This document shows, piece by piece, positions 1 through 9,646 of a stretch of 64,000 nt of DNA (positions are counted from its first letter, which is position 1; each line of letters starts with the position of its first letter). A model generated the notes under the pieces. That model saw only the letters and a program-made list of their open reading frames with translations, ran no database searches and had not been told where the DNA came from. Position numbers and translations under genes: made by a program. This DNA comes from Mycobacterium genavense ATCC 51234 (GTDB lineage: Bacteria; Actinomycetota; Actinomycetes; Mycobacteriales; Mycobacteriaceae), in NCBI RefSeq assembly GCF_000526915.1, contig NZ_JAGZ01000014.1, positions 1-64,000 of the forward strand, given 5' to 3'.

Positions 1-92
1 AACTGTTCTCCATCCTGATGGGCGAGGACGTCGACGCACGCCGCAGCTTCATCACCCGCAACGCCAAAGACGTTCGCTTCCTGGACATCTGA
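1..92 (+). CDS. gyrB: DNA gyrase subunit B, 3' end (partial)
   Basis: Only the last 29 codons are in the window; the reading frame begins at base 3 and stops with TGA at 90-92. The C-terminal peptide (…RRSFITRNAKDVRFLDI) is the typical end of the GyrB TOPRIM-associated domain, which contacts GyrA. Spacing of 28 nt to the gyrA ATG and the same strand fit the usual mycobacterial gyrB-gyrA operon. GyrB supplies the ATPase of the A2B2 negative supercoiling enzyme. Confidence 0.95.
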   Translation, partial: LFSILMGEDVDARRSFITRNAKDVRFLDI

Positions 93-120
93 GCACGTCT
101 GAGACACCAACGAGGACTAC

Positions 121-2634
<2,514 letters not shown>

Positions 2635-2763
2635 CCCGCCAGGGCCGCGGCCCGGGCAGTCGCCTGCCAAGGGACTGTCACCGGACAGGGGCAACTAGAC
2701 TCAGCCCGACCAGAGACAGTGCACGGGCCACCGACCGGGCGGCCGCAAAGGTAAGGAGTTCCG

Positions 2764-3585
2764 GTGACCTCACCGAGCGAGCCGGGTGCCCCCAAGAAGG
2801 GCGACAGCCAGAACGGGGACGTTTCGGCCGAGCGGACCGGTGCCCACCCGCGCGGGACGCCCTCCCAGGCAGGCCGTAGTCCGGACGGGGGCGACTCGCC
2901 GCCGTGGCATCGCGGCGTTGCCCGGGCCGCCAACCCCGGGAATCGTCAAAGCGAACCGCCGGGCGAGGCGCGGCCGCCGGGCCCGCCCTCCGGCGTCGAC
3001 GCGCGGGTCAACCGCTTCATCTCGGGCGGCAACGCGCCCGGCCGCGGCGACGGCCCCACGCACGAGGCTTACGCCAGCGAGTTGCCCGACCTGTCCGGCG
3101 GGATTCAGCGCGGCACCGCCCCGGAGCGCGGCTCGGAATCGCCGCAGCCGGCCGGGCGCTCGACGGTGACGGAATCTCGGGAGAACCGGGACAGCCTGGT
3201 TCAGGTTTCGCGGCGGCGAGGAGGCCCGGTGCGGGCCAGCATGCAGATCCGGCGCATTGATCCGTGGAGCACCTTGAAGGTGTCCCTGATGCTTTCGGTG
3301 GCATTGTTCTTCGTCTGGATGATCGCGGTGGCGTTCCTGTATCTGGTGCTCGGCGGCATGGGCGTGTGGGCCAAGCTCAACAGCAACGTCGGTGACCTGC
3401 TGAACAACACCAGCGGCAGCAGCGGGGAACTGGTCTCGAGCGGGACCATCTTCGGTGGAGCCGTGCTGATCGGATTGGTCAACATCGTGTTGTTGACGGC
3501 GATGGCCACGATCGGCGCGTTCGTCTACAACCTGACCACCGACTTGATTGGCGGCGTCGAAGTCACGTTGGCGGACCGCGATTAG
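2764..3585 (+). CDS. DUF3566 membrane protein (Rv0007-like)
   Basis: 273 aa, GTG start at 2764 preceded by an AAGGAG motif at about 2751-2757. The first ~165 residues are Gly/Pro/Arg-rich and probably disordered and cytoplasmic. Then come two predicted membrane helices at about residues 172-199 and 228-255, separated by a Ser/Gly/Asn-rich loop; this is the DUF3566 arrangement. The gene follows gyrA in mycobacteria and probably belongs to the gyrase transcription unit. Function is not established; other members of the family sit near division genes. Intact. Confidence 0.85.
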   Translation: MTSPSEPGAPKKGDSQNGDVSAERTGAHPRGTPSQAGRSPDGGDSPPWHRGVARAANPGNRQSEPPGEARPPGPPSGVDARVNRFISGGNAPGRGDGPTHEAYASELPDLSGGIQRGTAPERGSESPQPAGRSTVTESRENRDSLVQVSRRRGGPVRASMQIRRIDPWSTLKVSLMLSVALFFVWMIAVAFLYLVLGGMGVWAKLNSNVGDLLNNTSGSSGELVSSGTIFGGAVLIGLVNIVLLTAMATIGAFVYNLTTDLIGGVEVTLADRD

Positions 3586-3646
3586 TGCAGGTGTTGGGGT
3601 GGGGCGGCGATTGCGGTAATCTCGTCGCTCGGCCGTACGCGTGTAC

Positions 3647-3720
3647 GGGCCTATAGCTCAGGCGGTTAGAGCGCTTCGCTGATAACGAAGAGGTCGGAGG
3701 TTCGAGTCCTCCTAGGCCCA
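3647..3720 (+). tRNA. tRNA-Ile (GAT)
   Basis: 74 nt. Acceptor arm GGGCCTA pairs with TAGGCCC, anticodon loop ctGATaa with anticodon GAT, T-arm GGAGG-TTCGAGT-CCTCC, discriminator A at 3720. The 3' CCA is not encoded. It sits in the conserved gyrA-Rv0007-tRNA-Ile-tRNA-Ala order. Confidence 0.97.
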
Positions 3721-3859
3721 CAACCATGTACCCGTCTAGACGTTGTGTGAGACTTGCATTGCCGTTGGCGCTGATCGTCTTGGTGACGGCGGTGCTGCGG
3801 TCACGCCGTGGCGTCGAGGTCTGGCACGTGGCAGCAGTTGATCCCGCACCGGTTGTCGA

Positions 3860-3932
3860 GGGGCCTTAGCTCAGTTGGTAGAGCACTGCCTTTGCAAGGC
3901 AGGTGTCAGGGGTTCGATTCCCCTAGGCTCCA
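3860..3932 (+). tRNA. tRNA-Ala (TGC), integration site of a decayed element
   Basis: 73 nt. Acceptor GGGGCCT pairs with AGGCTCC (one G-U), anticodon TGC within ctTTGCAag, T-arm GGGG-TTCGATT-CCCC, discriminator A. The 3' half from 3888 is repeated at 5841-5887, which marks this tRNA as the attachment site of an integrative element whose remnants lie in between. The tRNA itself is complete. Confidence 0.97.
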
Positions 3933-4146
3933 CAGGTGAAATTCGCAGTTCAGGCAGTGTTTGCGCCAACAGCATCGACGCCGAATCGGACCTGTCGACC
4001 ACATTGTGGCCACAATTGCCAGTTAAAAGAGCGTTGATGGTTACCCCGACAGCCTCCACATCCGACCCGTACAGGTGCCTGTACCGGTCCAACGTCAGCC
4101 CCGCGGACTCATGGCCCAACATGTTCTGCAGCTCGTAGTTGACCAA
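3871..4146 (-). pseudogene. Tyrosine integrase, C-terminal remnant
   Basis: Only the last ~60 residues of an integrase survive. The segment LQNMLGHESAGLTLDRYRHL matches the C-terminal catalytic box of phage-type tyrosine recombinases: LGH.S...T.. followed by the nucleophile Tyr (RYRHL). The downstream part of the frame is merely antisense of tRNA-Ala. The N-terminal SAM-like and catalytic regions are missing upstream of 4146, and no other frame supplies them. Position beside the att repeat and orientation towards the tRNA are those of the integrase of the element integrated here. It cannot be active. Confidence 0.8.
3888..3934 (+). repeat. Left attachment-site repeat (3' half of tRNA-Ala)
   Basis: 47-bp direct repeat matching 5841-5887 at 46 of 47 positions; the only difference is A3917 versus G5870, in the T-loop. 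It runs from the anticodon stem to just past the tRNA 3' end, the usual shape of an att core used by tyrosine integrases. Confidence 0.9.
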
Positions 4147-4395
4147 GGGTGAAGCTGTTCATTAGCGGCTCCGTCTTCCGCCGATCATTCAACGCGGCGA
4201 CTACTACGAGCCTGGTCAGAGCCCCGGTATGAGGTCTCTTCGTGAGGTGGCCGCGGCCGTTCGCTAAGCTCAGAGCAGAAGGCTAGGCTTCTGTGGCTAG
4301 AGTGACGTGTGTGACTTGACGCCGTCGTCTAAAGTGCCTACGTTGTAAATACCCACCTTGTCCTCTCGTCAGGGCGGGATCTTTTCCTCTACACG

Positions 4396-4431
4396 CTTCA
4401 TGACGATGGACGTAGGTTCATCGTCATGAAG
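4396..4431 (+). promoter_or_regulatory. Perfect 13-bp inverted repeat over the NYN gene start
   Basis: CTTCATGACGATG (4396-4408) and CATCGTCATGAAG (4419-4431) are exact reverse complements separated by 10 nt. The right arm contains the ATG (4426-4428) of the NYN gene. In RNA it would form a hairpin that buries the start codon; in DNA it could be an operator. Regulatory role is inferred. Confidence 0.5.
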
Positions 4432-5157
4432 ATCGGGGTTTACGTAGACGCTTACAACCTGTACTACGGTATGCGCGCTCACTGCGGTCGCGGCACGGCG
4501 GGCTGGCGGTGGCTCGATATTCGCGGTCTCGCGAATAGCCTCTGCGGTTGGCAGGGGGCATCGGTGCACCGGATCGTGTACTGCACTGCCCGCGTAGATC
4601 CAGCCGATAGCCCTAGCGCCTACACGGACCAGGACATCTACCTGAAAGCGCTGCGAACTCACGGGACGATCGATGTCCTAGAGCTCGGCCGCTATGTGGC
4701 TTAGGCCAAGGTTGCCCCGCTGGCGAATAAGACTGCATCTGGTGGTGTGCAAGTGATCGTCCCGTCGGGCGCAGAGTCCTGGCAAGGCATACCCGTCCAA
4801 TCGGCCACCGGCAGCGACGGTACCCCGCTTCCCCTCGCAACTGTTCGGGTGCGCGAAGAGAAGGGGTCTGACGTGAACGTCGCGACCCACCTTCTCGCGT
4901 ATGTATTTCGCGGCGAGGTAAAGGCTGCGATCGTCATCTCAAATGACTCTGATCTGGCGCTGCCCCTGGAGATAGCCCGCACGCTCGTTCCGGTGGGCAC
5001 CGTGAACCCGGGTAACAAACTCCTAGCGGGTGCGCTGCGTGGGCTGCCGAACGATGGCGCTGGCAGACACTGGTGGGGGCGGCTATCGCCGCGCCAGTAC
5101 TACACCAATCAGATGCCGGATACCGTCGGCCGTTGGACTAAACCAGTCGACTGGTGA
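4426..5157 (+). pseudogene. NYN-domain (PIN-like) nuclease, interrupted by one TAG
   Basis: One frame runs 4426-5157 and is broken only by TAG at 4702-4704. Upstream part: MKIGVYVDAYNLYYG, the NYN first strand with its catalytic Asp. Downstream part: GSDVNVATHLL and SNDSDLALPLEIAR, the conserved acidic motifs of metal-dependent NYN/PIN RNases; the order matches the family. Read through the stop, the protein is 243 codons. The first piece alone lacks the later acidic residues, so it should be inactive. It lies inside the tRNA-Ala element and may have been a phage-defence or toxin-type RNase; that role is inference. No other lesion is visible, so the stop may be recent. Confidence 0.8.
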
Positions 5158-5271
5158 CCCGAAAGGCTCACGCGGTGCGCTGAATTGGTTGCGTGATCGA
5201 CCAATGATCGGCCGCGTGGATCCGCGCTTGTCGTTCAAACCTAGACTGCTGCGGACGGAAGACGGCGGCCA

Positions 5272-5526
5272 TCATGAGCTGGCGGTGTTCGTAGTCGGCG
5301 CGCGCGGCGGTGGCGGCGCGGCGGCGGTTCCGGCGGTCGACCCAGAGGGCGCGGCGACGATGAGTACCGGGATGAAGATCCACGGGTACGCCAGCGTGAC
5401 GCTGACGGCGGTGAACATTGTCGGAACCCCGAACACCGTCGCGCAGAACGGATGCCGATGCACCCAGCTCTGCCGGCCGGACTCGTCGAGCTCGAACCCG
5501 CACCACGGGCACCAATGGTTAGTCAT
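5272..5526 (-). CDS. Small zinc-ribbon plus membrane-helix protein
   Basis: 84 aa. The N-terminus has a CPWCGFELD motif and a second H-RHPFC pair, suggesting a small zinc ribbon (about residues 6-28); a hydrophobic helix follows (about 34-60) and then an Ala/Pro-rich tail. Its start overlaps the stop of the upstream 75-aa frame by 8 nt, so the two are probably translated together. Located in the integrated element. Function unknown. Confidence 0.55.
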   Translation of the reverse strand: MTNHWCPWCGFELDESGRQSWVHRHPFCATVFGVPTMFTAVSVTLAYPWIFIPVLIVAAPSGSTAGTAAAPPPPRAPTTNTASS

Positions 5527-5746
5527 CTGGCCATTTCATCGTCAGCTGGGCCTTATCGGGGTCGGCTATTCCCTGGATGGCTTTCGCCAGTTGCGCCAGG
5601 CCCTCGGCGAGTTGCCGGATCTCGGTGTTCTGGGCTTCGGATCCGAGCTTGCTGAAGCGCTCATTGGCCTCGCGCGCTTCCTTCCACGCATCAATCATGT
5701 TGGTGAAGCTACGCCGGGGCACTGACAATGGACGTATTCTGACCAC
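5519..5746 (-). CDS. Small helical hypothetical protein of the integrated element
   Basis: Up to 75 aa from a GTG at 5746, or 59 aa from an ATG at 5698 (MIDAWKEAREANERFSKLG). The shorter form looks more natural because the first 16 residues are Arg/Pro-rich and unlike the rest. Residues after that are charged and helical, with a possible amphipathic coiled coil. Stops 8 nt inside the zinc-ribbon gene. I do not recognise a family. Confidence 0.45.
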   Translation of the reverse strand: MVRIRPLSVPRRSFTNMIDAWKEAREANERFSKLGSEAQNTEIRQLAEGLAQLAKAIQGIADPDKAQLTMKWPDD

Positions 5747-5840
5747 AATTTGACCACAGTTACAGATAACTACCGTTAACTACGGTTGTGCATTTCCGCA
5801 TGTCGATCAGGCTGTAACCCGTTGAACGGCGGCGCGATTC

Positions 5841-5887
5841 GCCTTTGCAAGGCAGGTGTCAGGGGTTCGGTTCCCCTAGGCTCCACA
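5841..5887 (+). repeat. Right attachment-site repeat (tRNA-Ala 3' half copy)
   Basis: Second copy of the 47-bp repeat at 3888-3934, one mismatch (G5870). The sequence upstream does not continue into a tRNA, so this is the distal att scar of the element rather than a second tRNA gene. It bounds an element of 1,953 bp repeat-to-repeat. Confidence 0.9.
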
Positions 5888-6044
5888 AATCAAGAAACGC
5901 CGCCCCGGTGCTAGGCGTACCGACTGAATTACCGACTCCTGCTTAGACATTGGCCGCCGGCCCGCGGAGCCAAACCCACTCATTTGCTACGTCCAGGTAA
6001 ACTCACTCGGCCGGCAAGGCCACAGCCACAGTATTAGCTGTATC

Positions 6045-6367
6045 GTGCCGCTCATGATCAAATCAGCGCGGGTCGCCGGAACCGTGACGCTGGGAGCGGC
6101 ATTGACGTTCGGCGGAGTCGGAATTGGCATCGGGCTGGCTCCGCCAGCATCTGCGGGCTGTCAGGGCACCCTCATTCCGGGCGAGTCCTACTGCGACAAG
6201 CCGCCGGGCCCGAACGGCGTCTACGAGCGGTGCCACCAGGCCCCCAGCTACCCGGTCTTCGGTGGCCGCGGTGTGATCGAGGACGTGACGCCGCCGCCCG
6301 AGTGCTACCCGGTTGACCCGTCGCAGCCGATCCCCTGGGTCAGCCGCCGAACCACATCGACGACTGA
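6045..6367 (+). pseudogene. Small secreted cysteine-containing protein, probable 3' frameshift
   Basis: Start GTG at 6045 or ATG at 6054 (MIKSARVAGTVTLGAALTFG). A clear Sec signal peptide ends near PPASAG; the mature part is Pro/Gly/Tyr-rich with four or five Cys (GYCQGTL-like CQGTL, ESYCDKPP, YERCHQAP, PPECYP), a pattern of small mycobacterial exported proteins. In the opening frame the C-terminus degenerates into Arg/Thr-rich sequence, whereas a neighbouring frame gives a tidy ending GQPPNHIDD and TGA at 6365-6367. I infer a 1-nt shift near 6335. Function unknown. Converges on, and overlaps, the excalibur gene. Confidence 0.5.
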
Positions 6368-6696
6368 CGCCGGCGCGGCGCCGAGTGGGATTCGCAGGCG
6401 ATACCGTCGATGTCCCGGTCTAGCCATTGTCCGTAGGCCGGGTCGCCTCGCGGGATGTTGTACCGCCCGTCCTTCGCGGCCGCCTTGCAGTTCGCGTACG
6501 GCCACCAATCCCGTGTGCCGAGTTCCCCAGGCGCACAGGACTTTCGGGCCTCGCCGGGGAGTGACGCGGCGAGGTCTTACTGGGTCGTGATTTGTGTGGG
6601 CGCCGGAGCGTCGGCGCATCCCGTGGCCGTCGCCGACAGCACGGGAGCGATCAGGATCGGCGGCCTAACGCCAGTTAGCGGGATGATCCGGGACAA
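6340..6696 (-). pseudogene. Excalibur-domain exported protein with an internal TAA
   Basis: A single minus frame contains WWPYANCKAAAKDG…LDRDIDGIACE, a complete excalibur calcium-binding motif (paired Cys plus DxDxDG). Upstream in the same frame, across one TAA at 6579-6577, lies a hydrophobic export signal (LIAPVLSATATGCADAP, a weak lipobox). The most plausible start is TTG at 6696. The stop separates signal from domain, so the product should not be made whole. Ends 27 nt inside the convergent secreted-protein gene. Confidence 0.6.
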
Positions 6697-6745
6697 CGGA
6701 TCGCGAACGGGCACAATGCAATCGGTAAATTTTGAGCGGCGGGCG

Positions 6746-7165
6746 TCAGGGCCGCTGCTGCACGTCCACGCTGGGTGGTCGCGGCGACGGATCGGGGTTG
6801 TCCCGATTGGTCGAACGCCGGACGATGCTGAATGCTGCCGCACCGCCGGCCAGGACCACGACGGCCACTGCCGCGATCAGCAGGGGGCGCTTGCTGCGGC
6901 GGCGCCGGGATTTGCGCGCGTCCTGCAATGCCTGCGGCAGGCACGACACCACCTCCTGCGCAGTCGTTTCCTGTGCCGCGGCGATATCGCGAGAAAGTTG
7001 GCCTTGACGGTAGCGGCGACGCAACTCCGCTGCGGTCGCCTGTACGGTGTCGGCCCCCAACCCGATGACACCGCGAGTGACGTCGACCGGTCCCACCGCC
7101 GAGTAGGCCAGGCCCCGGGACAGTCGCTGCCTGGGGGTCAGCCGGGATTCCGCCGTCGCGTTCAT
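6746..7165 (-). CDS. cwsA: Cell wall synthesis protein CwsA
   Basis: 139 aa, matching the Rv0008c family (about 145 aa). Cytoplasmic N-terminal region with LTPRQRLSRGLAYSAVGPVD, one membrane helix at about residues 93-113 after a KSRRRRSKR basic stop, and a short Pro/Asp-rich outer tail. CwsA interacts with CrgA and Wag31 and helps peptidoglycan synthesis and pole morphology (family knowledge). It sits before ppiA on the opposite strand, as in other mycobacteria. Intact. Confidence 0.9.
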   Translation of the reverse strand: MNATAESRLTPRQRLSRGLAYSAVGPVDVTRGVIGLGADTVQATAAELRRRYRQGQLSRDIAAAQETTAQEVVSCLPQALQDARKSRRRRSKRPLLIAAVAVVVLAGGAAAFSIVRRSTNRDNPDPSPRPPSVDVQQRP

Positions 7166-7305
7166 CTGCCGCCTTTCCGCGCCGGGTCGTGGAACCTACA
7201 GACTGCCACCATAAGAACACCGGCGTGCCGATTGCCGCGCGGCGGCGGGATTTTTGGCGCCGGGTCCCCGTCGAGCGACACCCGGTGCGGGCGCGGCCGC
7301 GGGCA

Positions 7306-7854
7306 ATGGCAGACTCTGGTGTCGTGACCAACAGCCCGTATCAGACTGCCATTGCCACACTGCACACCAACCGCGGCGACATCAAGATCGCTTTGTTTGG
7401 AAACCACGCGCCGAAGACTGTCGCCAACTTCGTTGGCCTGGCGCAGGGCACCAAGGAGTACTCGACCCAAAATGCGTCGGGCGGTCCTTCCGGTCCGTTC
7501 TACGACGGCGCGGTCTTTCACAGAGTGATCCAGGGCTTCATGATCCAGGGCGGGGACCCGACCGGCACCGGCCGCGGCGGGCCGGGCTACCAATTCGCCG
7601 ACGAGTTCCACCCCGAGCTGCAGTTCGACAAGCCCTACCTGCTGGCCATGGCCAACGCGGGGCCGGGCACCAACGGCTCGCAATTCTTCATCACCGTCGG
7701 ACAGACGCCGCACCTGAACCGGCGTCACACCATCTTCGGCGAGGTGGTCGAGCCCGAGTCGCAGCGGGTGGTCGACGCGATCGCCACGACGGCGACCGAC
7801 GGCAACGACCGTCCGACCGAGCCGGTCGTCATCGAGTCGATCACGATCTCCTGA
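7306..7854 (+). CDS. ppiA: Peptidyl-prolyl cis-trans isomerase A (cyclophilin)
   Basis: 182 aa from ATG at 7306, the same length as Rv0009; an upstream in-frame start at 7189 adds a low-quality Arg-rich stretch and overlaps the cwsA promoter region, so it was rejected. Cyclophilin core throughout: FHRVIQGFMIQGGDPTGTG carries the catalytic Arg and the FMxQGGD signature, and NGSQFFIT and HTIFGEV complete the active site. Cytoplasmic folding catalyst. Intact. Confidence 0.96.
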   Translation: MADSGVVTNSPYQTAIATLHTNRGDIKIALFGNHAPKTVANFVGLAQGTKEYSTQNASGGPSGPFYDGAVFHRVIQGFMIQGGDPTGTGRGGPGYQFADEFHPELQFDKPYLLAMANAGPGTNGSQFFITVGQTPHLNRRHTIFGEVVEPESQRVVDAIATTATDGNDRPTEPVVIESITIS

Positions 7855-7864
7855 ATCGGTTGCG

Positions 7865-8299
7865 CTAACCCGGCTCGCCGCCGCGTCGACCGGCATAGCC
7901 GGCGTCGGTGAGCGCGTCGAGCACGCCTAGCGGCTCGGTGCCGAGGTCCCAGCGCGAGAACAGCACCAGGCTGTCGTCGGCCGTTTCGACTTCCAGGAAG
8001 CGCACCTTGCGCCCCATCCGGCGGAACTCGGTGATCCGAATGATCTTGATGTCGGCGTGCCGCAATACCTGCGTCCGGAACCATCCCCGGATGACCAAAC
8101 CGGCGGGGGTAATTGCTAGCTTTGGGCGTGCGCGCCACGTCGCGCCCGCAAACAACAGCAGACCCGCCCCGGCAATCCCCACCATGACGCGCCCCGGCAG
8201 GTCTGTGACCACGGTCACACTCGCGATAGCCATAAACAGCCCGCCGAGGCCACAACCAGCAACTCCCGCCGCACGCGGCTCCCATTGCGTTTGCTGCAC
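7865..8299 (-). CDS. PH-domain membrane protein (Rv0010c-like)
   Basis: 144 aa from GTG at 8299 (VQQTQWEPRAAG); this start matches the MQQT start of Rv0010c, whereas the longer frame to 8344 would read through a DnaA box. Two short hydrophobic helices (about residues 14-30 and 35-52) are followed by a bacterial PH-like beta domain with KLAITPAGLVIRGWFRTQ and FSRWDLGT. Function unknown. The intergenic DNA upstream contains an 18-bp palindrome. Confidence 0.85.
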   Translation of the reverse strand: MQQTQWEPRAAGVAGCGLGGLFMAIASVTVVTDLPGRVMVGIAGAGLLLFAGATWRARPKLAITPAGLVIRGWFRTQVLRHADIKIIRITEFRRMGRKVRFLEVETADDSLVLFSRWDLGTEPLGVLDALTDAGYAGRRGGEPG

Positions 8300-8334
8300 G
8301 CCGTCCTTAACCCCTCCCACCACCGCCGATACAG

Positions 8335-8343
8335 TTATCCACA
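8335..8343 (+). promoter_or_regulatory. Perfect DnaA-box sequence
   Basis: TTATCCACA, the consensus DnaA binding 9-mer, about 8 kb from gyrB near the replication origin. A single box; binding is inferred from sequence only. Confidence 0.4.
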
Positions 8344-8365
8344 TCAGCTATCAACAGTGGGGATA

Positions 8366-8383
8366 AATCACACGCGTGTGATT
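8366..8383. promoter_or_regulatory. 18-bp perfect palindrome upstream of the Rv0010c-like gene
   Basis: AATCACACGCGTGTGATT is an exact palindrome, 67 nt upstream of the GTG at 8299 and downstream of crgA. Its size and position suit a dimeric repressor or activator site. The arm order (TCACA…TGTGA) is the reverse of the CRP consensus, so I do not assign it to CRP. Confidence 0.45.
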
Positions 8384-8454
8384 GGGTGCCCACAAGGTTG
8401 CTGGCGCAGCCAGGGAACGGCTCCAAGATGAATTCATTCCGAATTTGATCTTGG

Positions 8455-8736
8455 TTAGTGCCAGCGCATCGTGAGCAACAAACCGGTGATCATGAAAGCG
8501 AACGCGATCGCGTAGTTCCACGGGCCCAGTTGCGCCATCCAATTCAGGGCGGTCGGTGCCTGGCTTCCGACGGCCGCCAACTGGAACACCATCAGCCAAA
8601 CAAGACCGATCAACATCAGTCCCACGAACAGCGCGACGAACCACACGCTGGAGGGCCCGACTTTCACCTTCACCGGCGTCCGGCTAACCGCGCTGACGGT
8701 GAAGTCGTTCTTCTTGCGGACCTTGGACTTGGGCAT
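8455..8736 (-). CDS. crgA: Cell division protein CrgA
   Basis: 93 aa, identical in length to Rv0011c. Basic N-terminus MPKSKVRKKNDFTVSAVSRT, two membrane helices (about residues 30-52 and 73-91), short loop between. CrgA is a divisome scaffold that binds FtsZ, FtsQ, FtsI and PbpA (family knowledge). Divergent from the DUF881 gene at 8855. Intact. Confidence 0.95.
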   Translation of the reverse strand: MPKSKVRKKNDFTVSAVSRTPVKVKVGPSSVWFVALFVGLMLIGLVWLMVFQLAAVGSQAPTALNWMAQLGPWNYAIAFAFMITGLLLTMRWH

Positions 8737-8854
8737 GACTACCTCGGGATCACAATGAGCGGGACGGGGTGCAACGATAGTGGTTGTAGCTACCCGCAGG
8801 ACTTGGCTACGAGATTAACCCACCTGGCCCCCCGACCAGGAAATTGGAGACTCG

Positions 8855-9598
8855 ATGATCCAGACCCGCCGGTCACCATGGCGCTTCGGGGTGCCACTGG
8901 TTTGTCTGCTGGCCGGACTGCTGCTGGCGGCCACCCACGGGGTGTCCGGTGGCGCCGAGATCCGTCGCAGCGACGCGCCGCGCCTGGTCGACTTGGTGCG
9001 TGAGACGCAGGCCTCGGTGAATCGCCTCAAGGCCGAGCGGGACCAACTGGCAGGCAAGATCGACTCGACGCATCTTCGGTCGTCCGATGCCGCATTGGCG
9101 GCAATGCTGCGGCGCTCGGCCGAGTTGGCCGCTGAAGCGGACACGACCCCGGTCCACGGGCCGGGGCTGGTGGTGACGCTGGACGACGCCCAGCGCGACG
9201 CCAACGGCCGTTTCCCTCGCAATACCTCTCCCGACGACCTGGTGGTCCACCAGCAAGACATCCTGGCCGTCCTCAACGCCATGTGGAGTGCCGGCGCCGA
9301 GGCGATCCAGATGCAGGATCAGCGGATCATCGCCACGTCGGTGCCGCGCTGTGTCGGCAACACGCTCCTGCTCAACGGGCGCACCTACAGCCCGCCGTAC
9401 ACGATCACGGCGATCGGCAACCCCGCCGCCATGCAAGCCGCCCTCGGCGCTGCTCCCCTGGTGGTCCTCTACAAGCAGTACGTCGTGCGGTTCGGCCTCG
9501 GCTACCACGAGGACGTCAAGCCCGACGTGCAGCTCGTCGGCCACACCGAGCCGGTCCAGATGCATTTCGCGCAGCCGGGCGGCCCCGTCGACTACTGA
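8855..9598 (+). CDS. DUF881 membrane-anchored protein (Rv0012-like)
   Basis: 247 aa. One N-terminal membrane anchor (about residues 12-30), then a coiled-coil stretch (LVRETQASVNRLKAERDQLA, about 45-70) and an extracytoplasmic DUF881 domain (about 95-247) with GPGLVVTLDDAQ and NAMWSAGAEAIQMQDQRI. A GGAG motif lies just upstream of the ATG. DUF881 proteins are found beside division genes in Actinobacteria; exact role unknown. Intact. Confidence 0.88.
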   Translation: MIQTRRSPWRFGVPLVCLLAGLLLAATHGVSGGAEIRRSDAPRLVDLVRETQASVNRLKAERDQLAGKIDSTHLRSSDAALAAMLRRSAELAAEADTTPVHGPGLVVTLDDAQRDANGRFPRNTSPDDLVVHQQDILAVLNAMWSAGAEAIQMQDQRIIATSVPRCVGNTLLLNGRTYSPPYTITAIGNPAAMQAALGAAPLVVLYKQYVVRFGLGYHEDVKPDVQLVGHTEPVQMHFAQPGGPVDY

Positions 9599-9646
9599 GG
9601 GGCCACGGAGCCGGCCCCGACGTTCGGCGGGCGGTAACCTGACACG

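Noticed and set aside
5841..5887. Second tRNA-Ala gene
   Set aside because: Only the 3' half is present; no acceptor 5' strand or D-arm upstream.
7189..7305. Longer N-terminus for ppiA
   Set aside because: Arg/Pro-rich, not cyclophilin-like, and the ATG at 7306 gives the family length.
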